A stretch of DNA of 64,000 bases from Bacillota bacterium (GCA_023435225.1 JAEYRX010000051.1:8226-72225); one strand, 5' to 3'; positions 34,550-43,655 are shown, counted from the first letter of the stretch. Program-made: numbers and translations. Notes: generated by a model from the letters alone, not told the origin.

Positions 34550-35677
34550 TTATTTCCCAAAAGCATCTTTGACCTTACCCAAAAAACCTTTATCTTCATC
34601 AACCTCTTCGCCAAATGAAACCGCCAGCTTTTTGAAGAGTTCTCTTTGTTCATTAGTCAATTTGGTTGGAACGGTAATCCTCACCCTGACATGATGGTCG
34701 CCCCGGTTATGGCCACGAAGAGAAGTAATCCCATGTCCACGCATTCTAAAAGTAGTTCCATACTGTGTCCCTTCGGGGACCCTCAACTCGACTTTTCCAT
34801 CAAGAGTATCGACCAAAACGGTTGTTCCCAAAGCTGCTTGAGTCAAACTTATTTTAATCTCACTAATAACATCATTACCCTGCCGCTCAAAATGGGCATG
34901 TGGTTTTACATAAATATAAATATATAAATCCCCGGGTGAACCACCTCTTAACCCGGCTTCACCCTCACCGGCTATACGTAGCCTGGAACCACTCTCCACT
35001 CCGCCGGGAATTTTAACATCAATTTTACGGTTTTTACGAACTCTTCCGCTTCCATTACAATCATTACATGGAGTCTCGATAGTTTTACCTACTCCCCGGC
35101 AATGGTCACAAGTTTTTACATTAACGAATCTGCCGAATGCAGTATTTTGAGTAACTTGTACCTGACCGGATCCGTTACAAACCTGGCATGTTTTAATAGG
35201 AGTTCCAGGTTTAGCTCCATTCCCTTTACAGGTTGGGCAGATTTCAGTTCTGGGGATCTCTACCATTGTATCTTTACCAAAAGCAGCTTCTTCAAATGAA
35301 ATCTCCATATCAAAACGGAGATCATTACCGCGTTGAGGTCCGTTTTTACGGCGAGTACTCCCGCCTCCCCCAAAAAACATATCGAAAATATCCCCAAAAC
35401 CTTCAAACCCGAAATCACCAAAACCACCCATTCCGGCTCCGAAGTTTGGATCGTTGGCCGCATGCCCGAATTGGTCATAGGCGGCTCTTTTCTGCGGATC
35501 GCTCAATACGCTGTAAGCCTCATTGGCTTCTTTAAATCTGGCTTCAGCTTCTTTAGGGTTTTCTTTATTAACATCCGGATGATATTGTCTGGCTAATTTT
35601 CGAAAAGCCTTCTTAATATCTTCATCGGAGGCGTTTTTTGGAACCCCTAACACTTCATAATAATCACGTTTTGACAT
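34550..35677 (-). CDS. dnaJ: Chaperone DnaJ (Hsp40)
   Basis: 375 residues. J domain with HPD (residues 31-33, ARQYHPDVNKE), Gly/Phe-rich linker (GGFGDFGFEGFGDIF), four zinc repeats (CPTCKGNG, CQVCNGSG, CDHCRGVG, CNDCNGSG) and the C-terminal beta domains. It delivers substrates to DnaK. The ATG at 35677 follows GAGGG by 7 nt; upstream in-frame ATGs (35704, 35683) leave no room for the ribosome binding site. Last gene of the heat-shock operon. Confidence 0.97.
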   Translation of the reverse strand: MSKRDYYEVLGVPKNASDEDIKKAFRKLARQYHPDVNKENPKEAEARFKEANEAYSVLSDPQKRAAYDQFGHAANDPNFGAGMGGFGDFGFEGFGDIFDMFFGGGGSTRRKNGPQRGNDLRFDMEISFEEAAFGKDTMVEIPRTEICPTCKGNGAKPGTPIKTCQVCNGSGQVQVTQNTAFGRFVNVKTCDHCRGVGKTIETPCNDCNGSGRVRKNRKIDVKIPGGVESGSRLRIAGEGEAGLRGGSPGDLYIYIYVKPHAHFERQGNDVISEIKISLTQAALGTTVLVDTLDGKVELRVPEGTQYGTTFRMRGHGITSLRGHNRGDHHVRVRITVPTKLTNEQRELFKKLAVSFGEEVDEDKGFLGKVKDAFGK

Positions 35678-35704
35678 AGACATTCCCTCTAAGTGAATTG
35701 ACAA

Positions 35705-35854
35705 TTGAGAATTGACAATTTATTTTAATAATATTGCTGTTTTTTTGCAATACATTATCTATTGTCAATCATCTATAGTCAATTGTCAATCAATAAATTT
35801 TTCAAAAAATCCTTCTTTTGATAACTCTGTCAACTATCAACTGTACATTATCAA
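35705..35854. repeat. Short-word repeat (TTGACAATTG/CAACTATCAACTG type) between dnaK and dnaJ
   Basis: AATTGACAATTGAGAATTGACAATT on one side and TTGTCAATCATCTATAGTCAATTGTCAAT with CTGTCAACTATCAACTGTACATTATCAACTATT on the other. A related word cluster lies at 55500-55625. Confidence 0.6.
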
Positions 35855-37705
35855 CTATTCTTTATCATCCTGAACCTTATAATCAGCATCTACAGTTGGC
35901 CCGTCGGCTTGAGGTCCATATCCGGTTGGTCCTTGGTCCGGGCTCGGGCCTTCAGAACCGGCCTGACTACCAGCGTTTTGATTATAAATAGTTGCCGATA
36001 ATTCGTGTAAAGATTTTTCCAAAACTTCTTTTTTGTCTTTAATAGCAGCAAGATCTTTGTTGGAAACTGCTTTTTGTAATTCTTCCTTTGCTTGTTGAAC
36101 CCGTTCAACCTGTGCCTTATCAGCTTTATCGCCAATATCTTTTAAAGTCTTTTCCGCTGTATAAACCAAACTATCAGCTTCATTAACCGCTTCCGCTTCT
36201 TCACGCCGCCGTTTATCTTCTTCAGCATGTGATTCGGCTTCTTTAACCATTCGATCGATTTGATCTTCTTTTAAGCCACTGGAAGTAGTGATAGTAACCT
36301 TTTGTTCTTTTCCGGTCCCTTTATCTTTAGCTGATACGTGGACAATACCGTTGGCATCAATATCAAAAGTAACCTCGATCTGTGGAAGACCGCGCGGCGC
36401 CGGTGGAATTCCATCAAGCCGGAACTGTCCCAAAGTAATATTATCAGCCGCCATAGGCCGTTCACCTTGAAGCACATGAATATCCACCGCAGTTTGATTA
36501 TCGGCTGCTGTTGAAAATACCTGGCTTTTGGATGTTGGGATAGTGGTATTCCGATCGATAATTCTAGTAAAGACACCGCCTAAAGTCTCCAGTCCCAAAG
36601 ATAACGGGGTAACATCGAGTAAAACGATATCTTTTACTTCACCGGTTAGTACACCAGCTTGGATAGCAGCGCCTATTGCTACTACTTCATCCGGATTGAC
36701 TCCTTTATAAGGTTCTTTCCCGGTAATCTTCTTAACCATATCTTGAACCGCCGGGATCCGGGTAGAACCACCGACCAATATTATCTTATCAATATCTTTG
36801 GCTTGCAAACCGGCATCTTCAAGAGCCCGTTTGGTTGGTCCGACAGTAGCTTCAACCAGATCTGCAGTTAATTCGTCAAATTTAGCCCGGGTTAAGGTTA
36901 AATCCAAATGTTTCGGTTCTCCGTTAACCGCCGTAATGAATGGAAGATTTATTCCGGTGGAAGCCAAACCGGAGAGCTCAATCTTGGCTTTTTCAGCAGC
37001 TTCCTTGAGTCTTTGTAAAGCCATCCGGTCGTTCCGGAGGTCAATACCGTTTTCTTTTTTAAATTGCTCAGCCATCCAGTTGACGACTCTCTCATCGAAA
37101 TCATCGCCGCCTAAACGATTATTTCCACTGGTTGCCTTAACTTCGAATACTCCATCTCCCAATTCCAGGATGGAGACATCAAAAGTTCCGCCACCAAGGT
37201 CATAAACAAGAATAGTATGATCCTCACCTTTATCAAGACCATAGGACAGAGCGGCGGCAGTTGGTTCGTTTACGATCCGCAATACTTCCATCCCGGCAAT
37301 TTTACCGGCATCTTTAGTGGCTTGACGTTGCGAATCCGAAAAATAAGCCGGAACAGTAATAACCGCTTTAGTAATTTTTTCACCTAAGTAGGCTTCAGCG
37401 TCGGCTTTCATTTTTTGGAGAATCATCGCCGAAATCTCCGGCGGTGTATATTGTTTATCATCGATAGTTACTTTATAATCAGTACCCATCCGTCTTTTTA
37501 TGGAGACAACCGTCCGGTCCGGATTGGCAACAGCTTGCCGTTTGGCTACCTGACCCACCATTCGTTCGCCGGTCTTTGAAAAGCCGACTACCGATGCTGT
37601 AGTCCGGCCACCCTCCGCATTTGGAATAACTACGGCCTCGCCGCCTTCCATAACCGCCATACAAGAGTTTGTAGTTCCAAGGTCAATCCCTAATACTTTT
37701 GCCAT
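35855..37705 (-). CDS. dnaK: Chaperone DnaK (Hsp70)
   Basis: 616 residues. The ATPase domain begins IGIDLGTTNSCMAVMEGG-like GIDLGTTNSCMAVME; further blocks are VPAYFSDSQRQATKDAGKIAG, VYDLGGGTFDVSILELG and the linker DIVLLDVTPLSLG. The beta-sandwich and lid follow, ending in a Gly/Pro/Asp-rich tail. Folds proteins with DnaJ and GrpE. Standard bacterial form. It lies 150 bp upstream of dnaJ and 194 bp downstream of grpE. Confidence 0.98.
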   Translation of the reverse strand: MAKVLGIDLGTTNSCMAVMEGGEAVVIPNAEGGRTTASVVGFSKTGERMVGQVAKRQAVANPDRTVVSIKRRMGTDYKVTIDDKQYTPPEISAMILQKMKADAEAYLGEKITKAVITVPAYFSDSQRQATKDAGKIAGMEVLRIVNEPTAAALSYGLDKGEDHTILVYDLGGGTFDVSILELGDGVFEVKATSGNNRLGGDDFDERVVNWMAEQFKKENGIDLRNDRMALQRLKEAAEKAKIELSGLASTGINLPFITAVNGEPKHLDLTLTRAKFDELTADLVEATVGPTKRALEDAGLQAKDIDKIILVGGSTRIPAVQDMVKKITGKEPYKGVNPDEVVAIGAAIQAGVLTGEVKDIVLLDVTPLSLGLETLGGVFTRIIDRNTTIPTSKSQVFSTAADNQTAVDIHVLQGERPMAADNITLGQFRLDGIPPAPRGLPQIEVTFDIDANGIVHVSAKDKGTGKEQKVTITTSSGLKEDQIDRMVKEAESHAEEDKRRREEAEAVNEADSLVYTAEKTLKDIGDKADKAQVERVQQAKEELQKAVSNKDLAAIKDKKEVLEKSLHELSATIYNQNAGSQAGSEGPSPDQGPTGYGPQADGPTVDADYKVQDDKE

Positions 37706-37769
37706 TTATATAACCTCCATTTATTGAATTATTAAAATTAAGATAATTTATCTATAGAATTCAGGAGTC

Positions 37770-37865
37770 AGAAGTCGGAATCCAGAAGTTGTAGCTAATC
37801 CTTCGAAGTTTATCTTTAAAGGTTTTGTTCTGACTCCGGAATTCCGGCTTCTATATTCTATTACA
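37770..37865. repeat. Short-word inverted repeat (GGAGTCAGAAGTCGGAATCC type) between grpE and dnaK
   Basis: GGAGTCAGAAGTCGGAATCCAGAAGT and, about 40 bp later, TTCTGACTCCGGAATTCCGGCTTCT. It uses the same vocabulary as the run at 7340. It forms a long imperfect hairpin inside the operon. Confidence 0.6.
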
Positions 37866-37899
37866 TAATTTTAAAACCCTGAATAGTTATAAATTATTA

Positions 37900-38502
37900 T
37901 TAGCCGACTTTAGGGAGTCCAACTTTAACTAATGCCGGTCGTAATAATTTACCTTTAAATTTATATCCCTTCTGCATCTCCGCGATTACTGTCGGAGTAT
38001 TAAATTGATCGGCTTCTTCCTGAAGCACTGCTTCATGTACCTGTGGGTCAAAGGGCTGATTGAGGGCTTCTATGTACTCCAGGCCTTCGCTTTTTAAGAT
38101 ATTCAAAAATTGTTTATGCGTTAAGTCAACTCCCTCTTGCCAACTGCATTGATCTGTGTTTTCCGTAAAACAACTGATGGCTCGTTCCAGACTATCAATA
38201 ACCGGTAAAACTTTCTTTAAAAGATCTTCCCCGGCGTAACAAGTGATTTGCTCCAGTTCCTGCCTGCTCCGGCGGCGAAAGTTTTCAAAATCAGCCTGGG
38301 TTCGCAACATTTTATTATAATATTCATCCTTAGTTTGATTAGCTAATTCCAGTTCCTGCTCCAACTGGGCTATACGGTCCATTTCTTTCGTTTTAATAGA
38401 TTCTCCATTTTGATTTGACGTTTCGGAAGCAACTGTTTCCAATTCAATATTTTCTCCGGTAGCTGCCGTAGCTTCAACTGCTTCAGTATGTTTCTTTGTC
38501 AT
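37900..38502 (-). CDS. grpE: Nucleotide exchange factor GrpE
   Basis: 200 residues. An acidic, low-complexity N-terminus (1-45), a long helix (RIAQLEQELELANQTKDEYYNKMLRTQADFENFRRR), then the beta-wing with VIDSLERAI, GVDLTHKQFLNIL and the family signature VIAEMQKGYKFKGKLLRPALVKV. It exchanges ADP on DnaK. The ATG follows GGGAGGT and overlaps the chaperonin gene by 20 nt, so translation is coupled. Confidence 0.97.
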   Translation of the reverse strand: MTKKHTEAVEATAATGENIELETVASETSNQNGESIKTKEMDRIAQLEQELELANQTKDEYYNKMLRTQADFENFRRRSRQELEQITCYAGEDLLKKVLPVIDSLERAISCFTENTDQCSWQEGVDLTHKQFLNILKSEGLEYIEALNQPFDPQVHEAVLQEEADQFNTPTVIAEMQKGYKFKGKLLRPALVKVGLPKVG

Positions 38503-40042
38503 GATGACCTCCCATTTGAACTTCTTTCATTTTGATAATTGTATTAATTCGCAGAATTGCTTCTCCAACCTCACCGGCGGTTTTAATCGCATAATACTTT
38601 ACTAAGTAGGGATCCCAAATACCTAAATCTATTAAGTTCTCCGCCTTACCTGTGTCGCAATCAATTCCGATTGAACATATGTTAAATTCTTCTTGCCGGC
38701 CCCAAACCTCTTCTACTTTTTCAAGGGGATTGAATCCGGCATTCGCACAAATTTGAATTAAAGGCCGTTTTAAAGCCTCAATAACACAATAATACCCATA
38801 ACAAGCCAAATCCCGTTTCAGGTGTTCACTTAATCTTCTAGCTATTCCAAGTTCAATACTTCCACCGCCCGGAACTACTCCTCCCCGCCAAGCAGCTTGT
38901 AAAGCTGAGGCAGTATCCTTGGCTATCCTTTCTCTCTCAGCCACCACCTCTTTGGTATAGGCTCCAATAATAACAGTTACCATATTCTGTTCCGAATCAG
39001 CTTGTATTCGGATTAGTTTTTCGGCTTCATCAATAATAAGATCGTCAATCTCACCGGTTATTCGTTTTAAGTCTTCAGTATTTTTAGATAAGGTACTCTT
39101 CTTTATCGGCCTGGCGCCGGTTAATTCAGCCAATCGCCGCCATTCAGAAGCTGCAACTCCTTGAACACCGATTATCCCCAGCTCAGTTAATAGGTCTTCA
39201 GCCAAATCGGAAATAGCCCGGTCGGTAAAGACCGCTTTTACTCCTATATCAGCTAATTTATAAATGTTTTTAATAAATTCCTGCTCTTGATAAAGTTGAT
39301 AATTGAACCCAGCCTCGGTTGCCAGTGATTCGGAGTCGAAACTAAGAGGTTCCAGAGCATCATCGATAATAACAATCCTAGCCTGTGATAATTTAGTTGG
39401 CATTTCACCGTTTAATGGTATACGGTTAATAATTGTTCCTTTGATTAGAGAACTTTCTCTGCCTTCAATAGCAATTATCTGATCTGCTAAATGAAACCCT
39501 TCCTTATCAAGACGGTTGGCTCCAATTATATTAGCAGCCTGAAATACCAACTCTGCAATTTCCTGATGTTCCCTGGCCGCTACTAATGCTATTCTTTTCA
39601 AGATCGGGCTGGCTAAATCTTCAACCAGCGTAATCTCTTCCTTCAATAACTCTAAAGCTTTGGTTACCCCGTAACGAATACCAGCTATTACTTTAACTAC
39701 CGGTACTCCTTTTATTATCTGGTTAACTCCTTCAGCAATAAGCGCTCCGGCGATTACGGTAGCGGTTGTAGTGCCATCTCCAACTTGTTTTTCTTGACTT
39801 TCCGCAGCGCTAATCAATATTCTGGCAGCCGGATGCGTTACATCCATTGTTTTTAAAATGGTAACCCCATCATTGGTTACTATTATTCCGCCATATTCAT
39901 CCACCAACATGCAATCCAAGCCTTTAGGACCCAACGTGCCTTGAATCGCTTCGGAAACTGCTCTAATTGCACCGGCATTTGTAGTTAAAGCGGCCAAATA
40001 CTGATCAACTTCCGAAAAATCAGACAACTCTTTAACCGGCAT
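38483..40042 (-). CDS. Group III (archaeal-like) chaperonin, bacterial thermosome-type Cpn60
   Basis: 519 residues. Group II/III features: TLGPKGLDCMLVDEYGGIIVTNDGVTILKTMDVTHPAARIL, the ATP loop GDGTTTATV (88-96), and the C-terminal ATPase block PGGGSIELGIARRL. No GroEL-type opening MAKDIKF and no GGM tail. The insertion in the apical region matches archaeal thermosomes rather than GroEL. Start ATG 40042 behind GGGGGG; a frame from 40096 lacks a ribosome binding site. Bacterial group III chaperonins inside the hsp70 operon are established in some Firmicutes; they fold proteins without a GroES cap. It sits between hrcA and grpE. Confidence 0.92.
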   Translation of the reverse strand: MPVKELSDFSEVDQYLAALTTNAGAIRAVSEAIQGTLGPKGLDCMLVDEYGGIIVTNDGVTILKTMDVTHPAARILISAAESQEKQVGDGTTTATVIAGALIAEGVNQIIKGVPVVKVIAGIRYGVTKALELLKEEITLVEDLASPILKRIALVAAREHQEIAELVFQAANIIGANRLDKEGFHLADQIIAIEGRESSLIKGTIINRIPLNGEMPTKLSQARIVIIDDALEPLSFDSESLATEAGFNYQLYQEQEFIKNIYKLADIGVKAVFTDRAISDLAEDLLTELGIIGVQGVAASEWRRLAELTGARPIKKSTLSKNTEDLKRITGEIDDLIIDEAEKLIRIQADSEQNMVTVIIGAYTKEVVAERERIAKDTASALQAAWRGGVVPGGGSIELGIARRLSEHLKRDLACYGYYCVIEALKRPLIQICANAGFNPLEKVEEVWGRQEEFNICSIGIDCDTGKAENLIDLGIWDPYLVKYYAIKTAGEVGEAILRINTIIKMKEVQMGGHHDKETY

Positions 40043-40101
40043 CGAATTCCCCCCAGTCAGTACAGTCTTATTATACTCAACCTGAGGGTTTCTCACTTAT
40101 G

Positions 40102-40258
40102 AATTAAGGGAGTTTTATAATTGTTTAATCTAATTGAGGGATTTTCATGATAAAAAAATTTAACATTTGAATACAATATATTAATAGTTGCACCTGGGTT
40201 ATTCACTATATATTGTATTTAAAAATTAATTATGGTAAGTATAAAACTCCTTAATTAC
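40102..40258. repeat. TATTGTAT-family hairpin repeat, copy 2 (hrcA-cpn gap)
   Basis: Outer ends AATTAAGGGAGTTTTATAATT and AGTATAAAACTCCTTAATTA, inner GAATACAATATATTAATAG/CTATATATTGTATTTA. It fills the whole 160-bp gap between hrcA and the chaperonin gene. Confidence 0.75.
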
Positions 40259-40263
40259 TAAAA

Positions 40264-41307
40264 CTATCTGGAACTCCGCTTACTTATTTGTGTAAGTAAC
40301 TCACTTAAAATTGAAGCCGTATACTCCACAATTGGTAATACCTTTGCATAATCCATTCTAGTCGGGCCAAGTACTCCAATAACGCCTACGGTTCGACCGG
40401 CAATTTCATAGCTGGAAGTAATGACACTACAATCACATAAGCCTATTTCAGCATTCTCGTGACCGATTTTAACCTGGGCTCCCCGGCCTATATTACGAGA
40501 TAGAAGTTTATAAAGACGTTCTTCTTCCTCCAAAACATTCATTAGAGGTTTAAACTTTTGCAGGTCACTGAACTCCGGCTGTTCCAGAATTTTAGTGGCT
40601 CCGTCAAGAAATACTCTTTCATTTGAGCGGTTGGCTATAGTCTTTATTAATAATTTAATTGACTCATTAAAGAATTGGTCATGAAATACCAATTCCGACC
40701 GGATATCATTAATTAAAGTATGATGAAGATCTTTTAGTGAAATACCGCGTAGCTTTTGATTAAGCAACTCGGAGATCCGGTCCAATTCTTCCGATGAAAC
40801 TTCCGTCTTTAGCTCAATTATTTTATTTTCAACATAACCGGTATCGGTAACTATTAAAACCAATATAGTAGTAGCCGATAGTTTGACCAATTGGATATGA
40901 CGAAAAATAGCGGTTTTAAACTGTGGACTTAAAACCACCGACGGATATTTGGTCAGTTGAACCAGAATTTTGGAAGTTTGGTGAATAATCGCTTCAATTT
41001 GCTGGTGGTAGCCTTCCAACTCTTTGTAAATATGGTCAACTTCTTTGTTTGATAATTTCTGCAGTGATATTAAAGCATCGACATAATAACGGTAACCATT
41101 CTCCGACGGAATTCTTCCCGCTGAAGTATGCGGCTGTTCCAGATAACCGCCTTCCTCCAAATCAGCCATTTCATTCCGGATAGTTGCCGGGGAGAGTCCA
41201 AGATTATACCTTCTAGCAATAGTCCGGGAACCAACCGGTTCGGCGGAGCAAATATAATCATCAGTTACTACTTTAAGTATTCTTTTCTTTCTTTCATCCA
41301 AGGCCAT
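40264..41307 (-). CDS. hrcA: Heat-inducible transcription repressor HrcA
   Basis: 347 residues. N-terminal winged helix (DERKKRILKVVTDDYICSAEPVGSRTIARRYNLGLSPATIRNEMADLEEGGYLEQPHTSAGRIPS), followed by a GAF-like dimer domain and the C-terminal block GVIGVLGPTRMDYAKVLPIVEYTA. It binds CIRCE and represses the operon until heat stress; its folding usually depends on a chaperonin, here presumably the group III protein. The ATG at 41307 is preceded by GGGTGA; a GTG at 41316 is also in frame. Confidence 0.97.
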   Translation of the reverse strand: MALDERKKRILKVVTDDYICSAEPVGSRTIARRYNLGLSPATIRNEMADLEEGGYLEQPHTSAGRIPSENGYRYYVDALISLQKLSNKEVDHIYKELEGYHQQIEAIIHQTSKILVQLTKYPSVVLSPQFKTAIFRHIQLVKLSATTILVLIVTDTGYVENKIIELKTEVSSEELDRISELLNQKLRGISLKDLHHTLINDIRSELVFHDQFFNESIKLLIKTIANRSNERVFLDGATKILEQPEFSDLQKFKPLMNVLEEEERLYKLLSRNIGRGAQVKIGHENAEIGLCDCSVITSSYEIAGRTVGVIGVLGPTRMDYAKVLPIVEYTASILSELLTQISKRSSR

Positions 41308-41367
41308 AAAAATCACCCAAATATTAATTTTATTAATTAGGAACTTTTTTATGAAACCAATTTTTTG

Positions 41368-41394
41368 TTAGCACTCTATCTTAGAGAGTGCTAA
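41368..41394. promoter_or_regulatory. CIRCE operator
   Basis: TTAGCACTC, nine bases, GAGTGCTAA: an exact match to the HrcA-binding element. It overlaps the region just downstream of the -10 element, 61 bp before the hrcA start. Confidence 0.97.
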
Positions 41395-41403
41395 TCTATT
41401 ATC

Positions 41404-41432
41404 AAAATATCACTCTCATCCTTATTTGTCAA
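41404..41432 (-). promoter_or_regulatory. Sigma-A-type promoter of the heat-shock operon
   Basis: Minus strand TTGACA (41427-41432), 17 bp, TATTTT (41404-41409). It precedes the CIRCE element and hrcA. The consensus -35, correct spacing and position support it. Confidence 0.8.
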
Positions 41433-41507
41433 GAGGTTTCCTTTAAAAGAGTACACAAAAACAACTCAAGTTTAATGAATTTTTTGTAAAATCCTAACAA
41501 TAAATAA

Positions 41508-41537
41508 AAAATCCGATTTCTCTTTCGAAACCGGATT
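41508..41537 (-). terminator. Terminator downstream of the PocR/corrinoid pseudogene
   Basis: Minus strand AATCCG ... CGGATTTTTTA, an imperfect hairpin with a T run, about 25 bp after the relic stop. Confidence 0.65.
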
Positions 41538-41562
41538 AAAATAATGATTTATTATATTGTTT

Positions 41563-42170
41563 TTAGGAAGCCAGCTTATTCTTAGCAACTTCAGCCGCTG
41601 AAGCTGCATCCGGCGCATAACAATCAGCGCCTATCGATTGGGCGAAGTTATTGGTAACCGGCGCTCCTCCGACTATAATTAGAACCTTGTTCCGAAGACC
41701 CTTGTTCTCAATGGCTAAAGCCGGCTCCCTGAAACATAATCTTTACTATATTCTTGCCAATATCACGGAGGTCCCCTTGAACCGTTCCCATGATTACTTT
41801 TCCCAAACGTTCCGCTTGGTAACTACCATATAAATGGGGCCGGCAACAAAGATCAGCCCGCTCCGGGTTCTGTTGTATTAATTTGCAAAAACCCGAAATC
41901 TCCAAGTCTGAATGGCTACTTTTTTTCCGGTATTATTAATAATACAACTTTCGCACTTTAATATTAATGCAGTAAAATCAATAATTTAAGGATATCAACT
42001 TTTGAAAAAATCGTTAAAGCATCGATGTTTTCAAAAGTTAATTATAATTGATATGACTTTACCGCAAGACATTTTTGTGGTGCGAAAGTTGAATTAATAA
42101 CAAAAGCCGGTACATTGATGGAATTAGCATAAGCTTGGCAGTATCTAACTATTTTCTTTAATTCGGTCAT
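41563..42170 (-). pseudogene. PocR-sensor/corrinoid-protein relic, with a 150-bp element inserted
   Basis: From ATG 42170 (GGAGG 6 nt upstream) it reads MTELKKIVRYCQAYANSINVPAFVI, then a 150-bp element. After it come NTGKKVAIQ and, in a shifted frame, LEISGFCKLIQQNPERADLCCRPHLYGSYQAERLGK, the PocR-domain pattern. It continues directly into VIMGTVQGDLRDIGKNIV, which is the cobalamin-binding motif of methanogen-type corrinoid proteins, normally D-x-H-x-x-G; the His is Arg here. A roughly 45-residue deletion and a frame change precede LIIVGGAPVTNNFAQSIGADCYAPDA. Two genes appear fused by deletion and then broken. Confidence 0.8.
41943..42092. mobile_element. 150-bp MITE-like element, copy D1, 8-bp TSD ATTAATAA
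   Basis: TIRs TACAACTTTCGCAC and GTGCGAAAGTTGA, a self-complementary interior (AACTTTTGAAAA/TTTTCAAAAGTT), and direct repeats ATTAATAA at 41935-41942 and 42093-42100. Copy D2 is at 50873. It interrupts the PocR coding sequence. Confidence 0.85.
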
Positions 42171-42246
42171 CGAAACCTCCATAGAAATTGCACTCTTTTA
42201 TAAAAATTGATTTTATCCTAAATTGATTTTATTAAGAAGAAAACAA

Positions 42247-42269
42247 AAAAACGGGCTTATAGCCCGCTC
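42247..42269 (-). terminator. Terminator of the FliD-like gene
   Basis: Minus strand GCGGGCTATAAGCCCGTTTTTTTG: 6-bp stem, 4-nt loop, T run. It is 13 nt past the stop codon at 42282. Confidence 0.85.
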
Positions 42270-42281
42270 ACCATTTTAAAA

Positions 42282-43508
42282 CTAGATATAAAAATCAAAC
42301 AAACTTCCTAAATTATTACGATTTGGATTACCCGAGTATAAAAATTGATTTATGTTACTACTCATATCCACTTGCGGTACTTCTTTGGTCTTAGCTTCTA
42401 TTTTTGCGGCTAAGCCGTTTTGCCCGCCGATTATATTCTGAACTTTATCGGCATCATAAGTAAGGGCCCTTTTAAAACGATCTTCATTAATCTCAAGGGT
42501 ATTGTCTCTATTTATATTTATTCCAATTGAAGCCAGTTTACCGCGATCCCGAGTCGCAATCCCGGTTAAACCCACATTATTAGTTGGACCAAATGCTTTT
42601 ACCGTTTGATTATATTGGTTGATAAAATCTTGTACCTTATCATATAAGGCATTTTGATCTTGCGGTTTTACATTAACTTTAACAGCTTCCCCCGGTTTAG
42701 TAGTGTTCTTTAAGGTAGCCGTCACCTGACTGCGCCAATCTAATGTAATTTTATTGGTTTGGCTCTCATAATTACGGCCATTCAATTGATACTTAGCATT
42801 TTGGGCATTGGTAGTTACCTGATCAATTTTTGATTGAGCCACCAAGTTTCCGCTGGTATCCGTTATCGAGAATTGATTGCTTTTTAAACCGGTTTGATTT
42901 CCGGAAACAATTAGTCTGGCTTTTTCGACCCCATTTTCAGTTGTAGTTTCCAATCTGGCGGAAACTCCTAAATCTTTTCGATTATTAATAGCTTCTGCCA
43001 TTTTTCCGAGAACACTTTTATTAGTTTCACCAGTATTGGTTTGAATTGTAAATTCTTCAGTTTTGGCTACAAACCCAGATTGACCGGTTAAATTTATTGC
43101 AAAACTCTGGGAACCGTTTAACGCTAAATTCTTGTTGCCGGCCTCAACCCAATCGCCGGTGTTTTCTTGAGCTTTGGCGATTTGTGCTACTTCCAAGTCA
43201 AATGAAGCTGCCGCGGCTCCGTTTTTTGCCTCCGCCGCAACAACTTTCGAATCGCCGACAGTAGCAACAGCCTTAGTTTGTTCAAAAATATTCTTTGCTT
43301 GATTTAACTCTAATGTCTTAGCTTGGTTGCCCAATTCGGCATAATTTTGACGCAGCTTTTCATTGCTTAATGGGGAATAGTAATTATTCCTGAAAGTATT
43401 AAGTACCCCAACTAATGAGTCCTGTTGGTTTTGATTTTGAAAAAGCCGGTTGATATTCTGGTAACGATTGATATAAAGATTATTAGTATAATTTGAAGGG
43501 ATTTTCAT
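42282..43508 (-). CDS. FliD-like flagellar hook-associated/filament-cap protein
   Basis: 408 residues. The centre (SFDLEVAQIAKAQENTGDWV, LETTTENGVEKARLIVSGNQTGLKSNQFSI) and the C-terminal part (INQYNQTVKAFGP, LASIGININRDNTLEINEDRFKRALTYDADKVQNIIGG) match FliD. The first 80 residues (YINRYQNINRLFQNQNQQDSL) are atypical, without the MELERQP-type FliD start. It probably caps a filament or serves as an extracellular adhesin-like cousin. The start follows AAGGAGGG. Monocistronic with its own terminator; no flagellar genes adjoin it. Confidence 0.65.
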   Translation of the reverse strand: MKIPSNYTNNLYINRYQNINRLFQNQNQQDSLVGVLNTFRNNYYSPLSNEKLRQNYAELGNQAKTLELNQAKNIFEQTKAVATVGDSKVVAAEAKNGAAAASFDLEVAQIAKAQENTGDWVEAGNKNLALNGSQSFAINLTGQSGFVAKTEEFTIQTNTGETNKSVLGKMAEAINNRKDLGVSARLETTTENGVEKARLIVSGNQTGLKSNQFSITDTSGNLVAQSKIDQVTTNAQNAKYQLNGRNYESQTNKITLDWRSQVTATLKNTTKPGEAVKVNVKPQDQNALYDKVQDFINQYNQTVKAFGPTNNVGLTGIATRDRGKLASIGININRDNTLEINEDRFKRALTYDADKVQNIIGGQNGLAAKIEAKTKEVPQVDMSSNINQFLYSGNPNRNNLGSLFDFYI

Positions 43509-43627
43509 AAGAAACCCTCCTTAGAGAATTTTAAAGAAATAATTGTCTATATTATAATGATACTGCTAAATTTCTGTTTCAACAATAGTCCAAAAGTAAC
43601 ATAATTGATTACCTATTTCTCAAAAAA

Positions 43628-43655
43628 AGAAGACACCATTCAGAAGTATAGTGCC
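43628..43655 (-). terminator. Terminator downstream of mglC
   Basis: Minus strand GGCAC...GTGTC stem followed by TTCTTTTTTT, 38 nt past the mglC stop. Confidence 0.7.
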
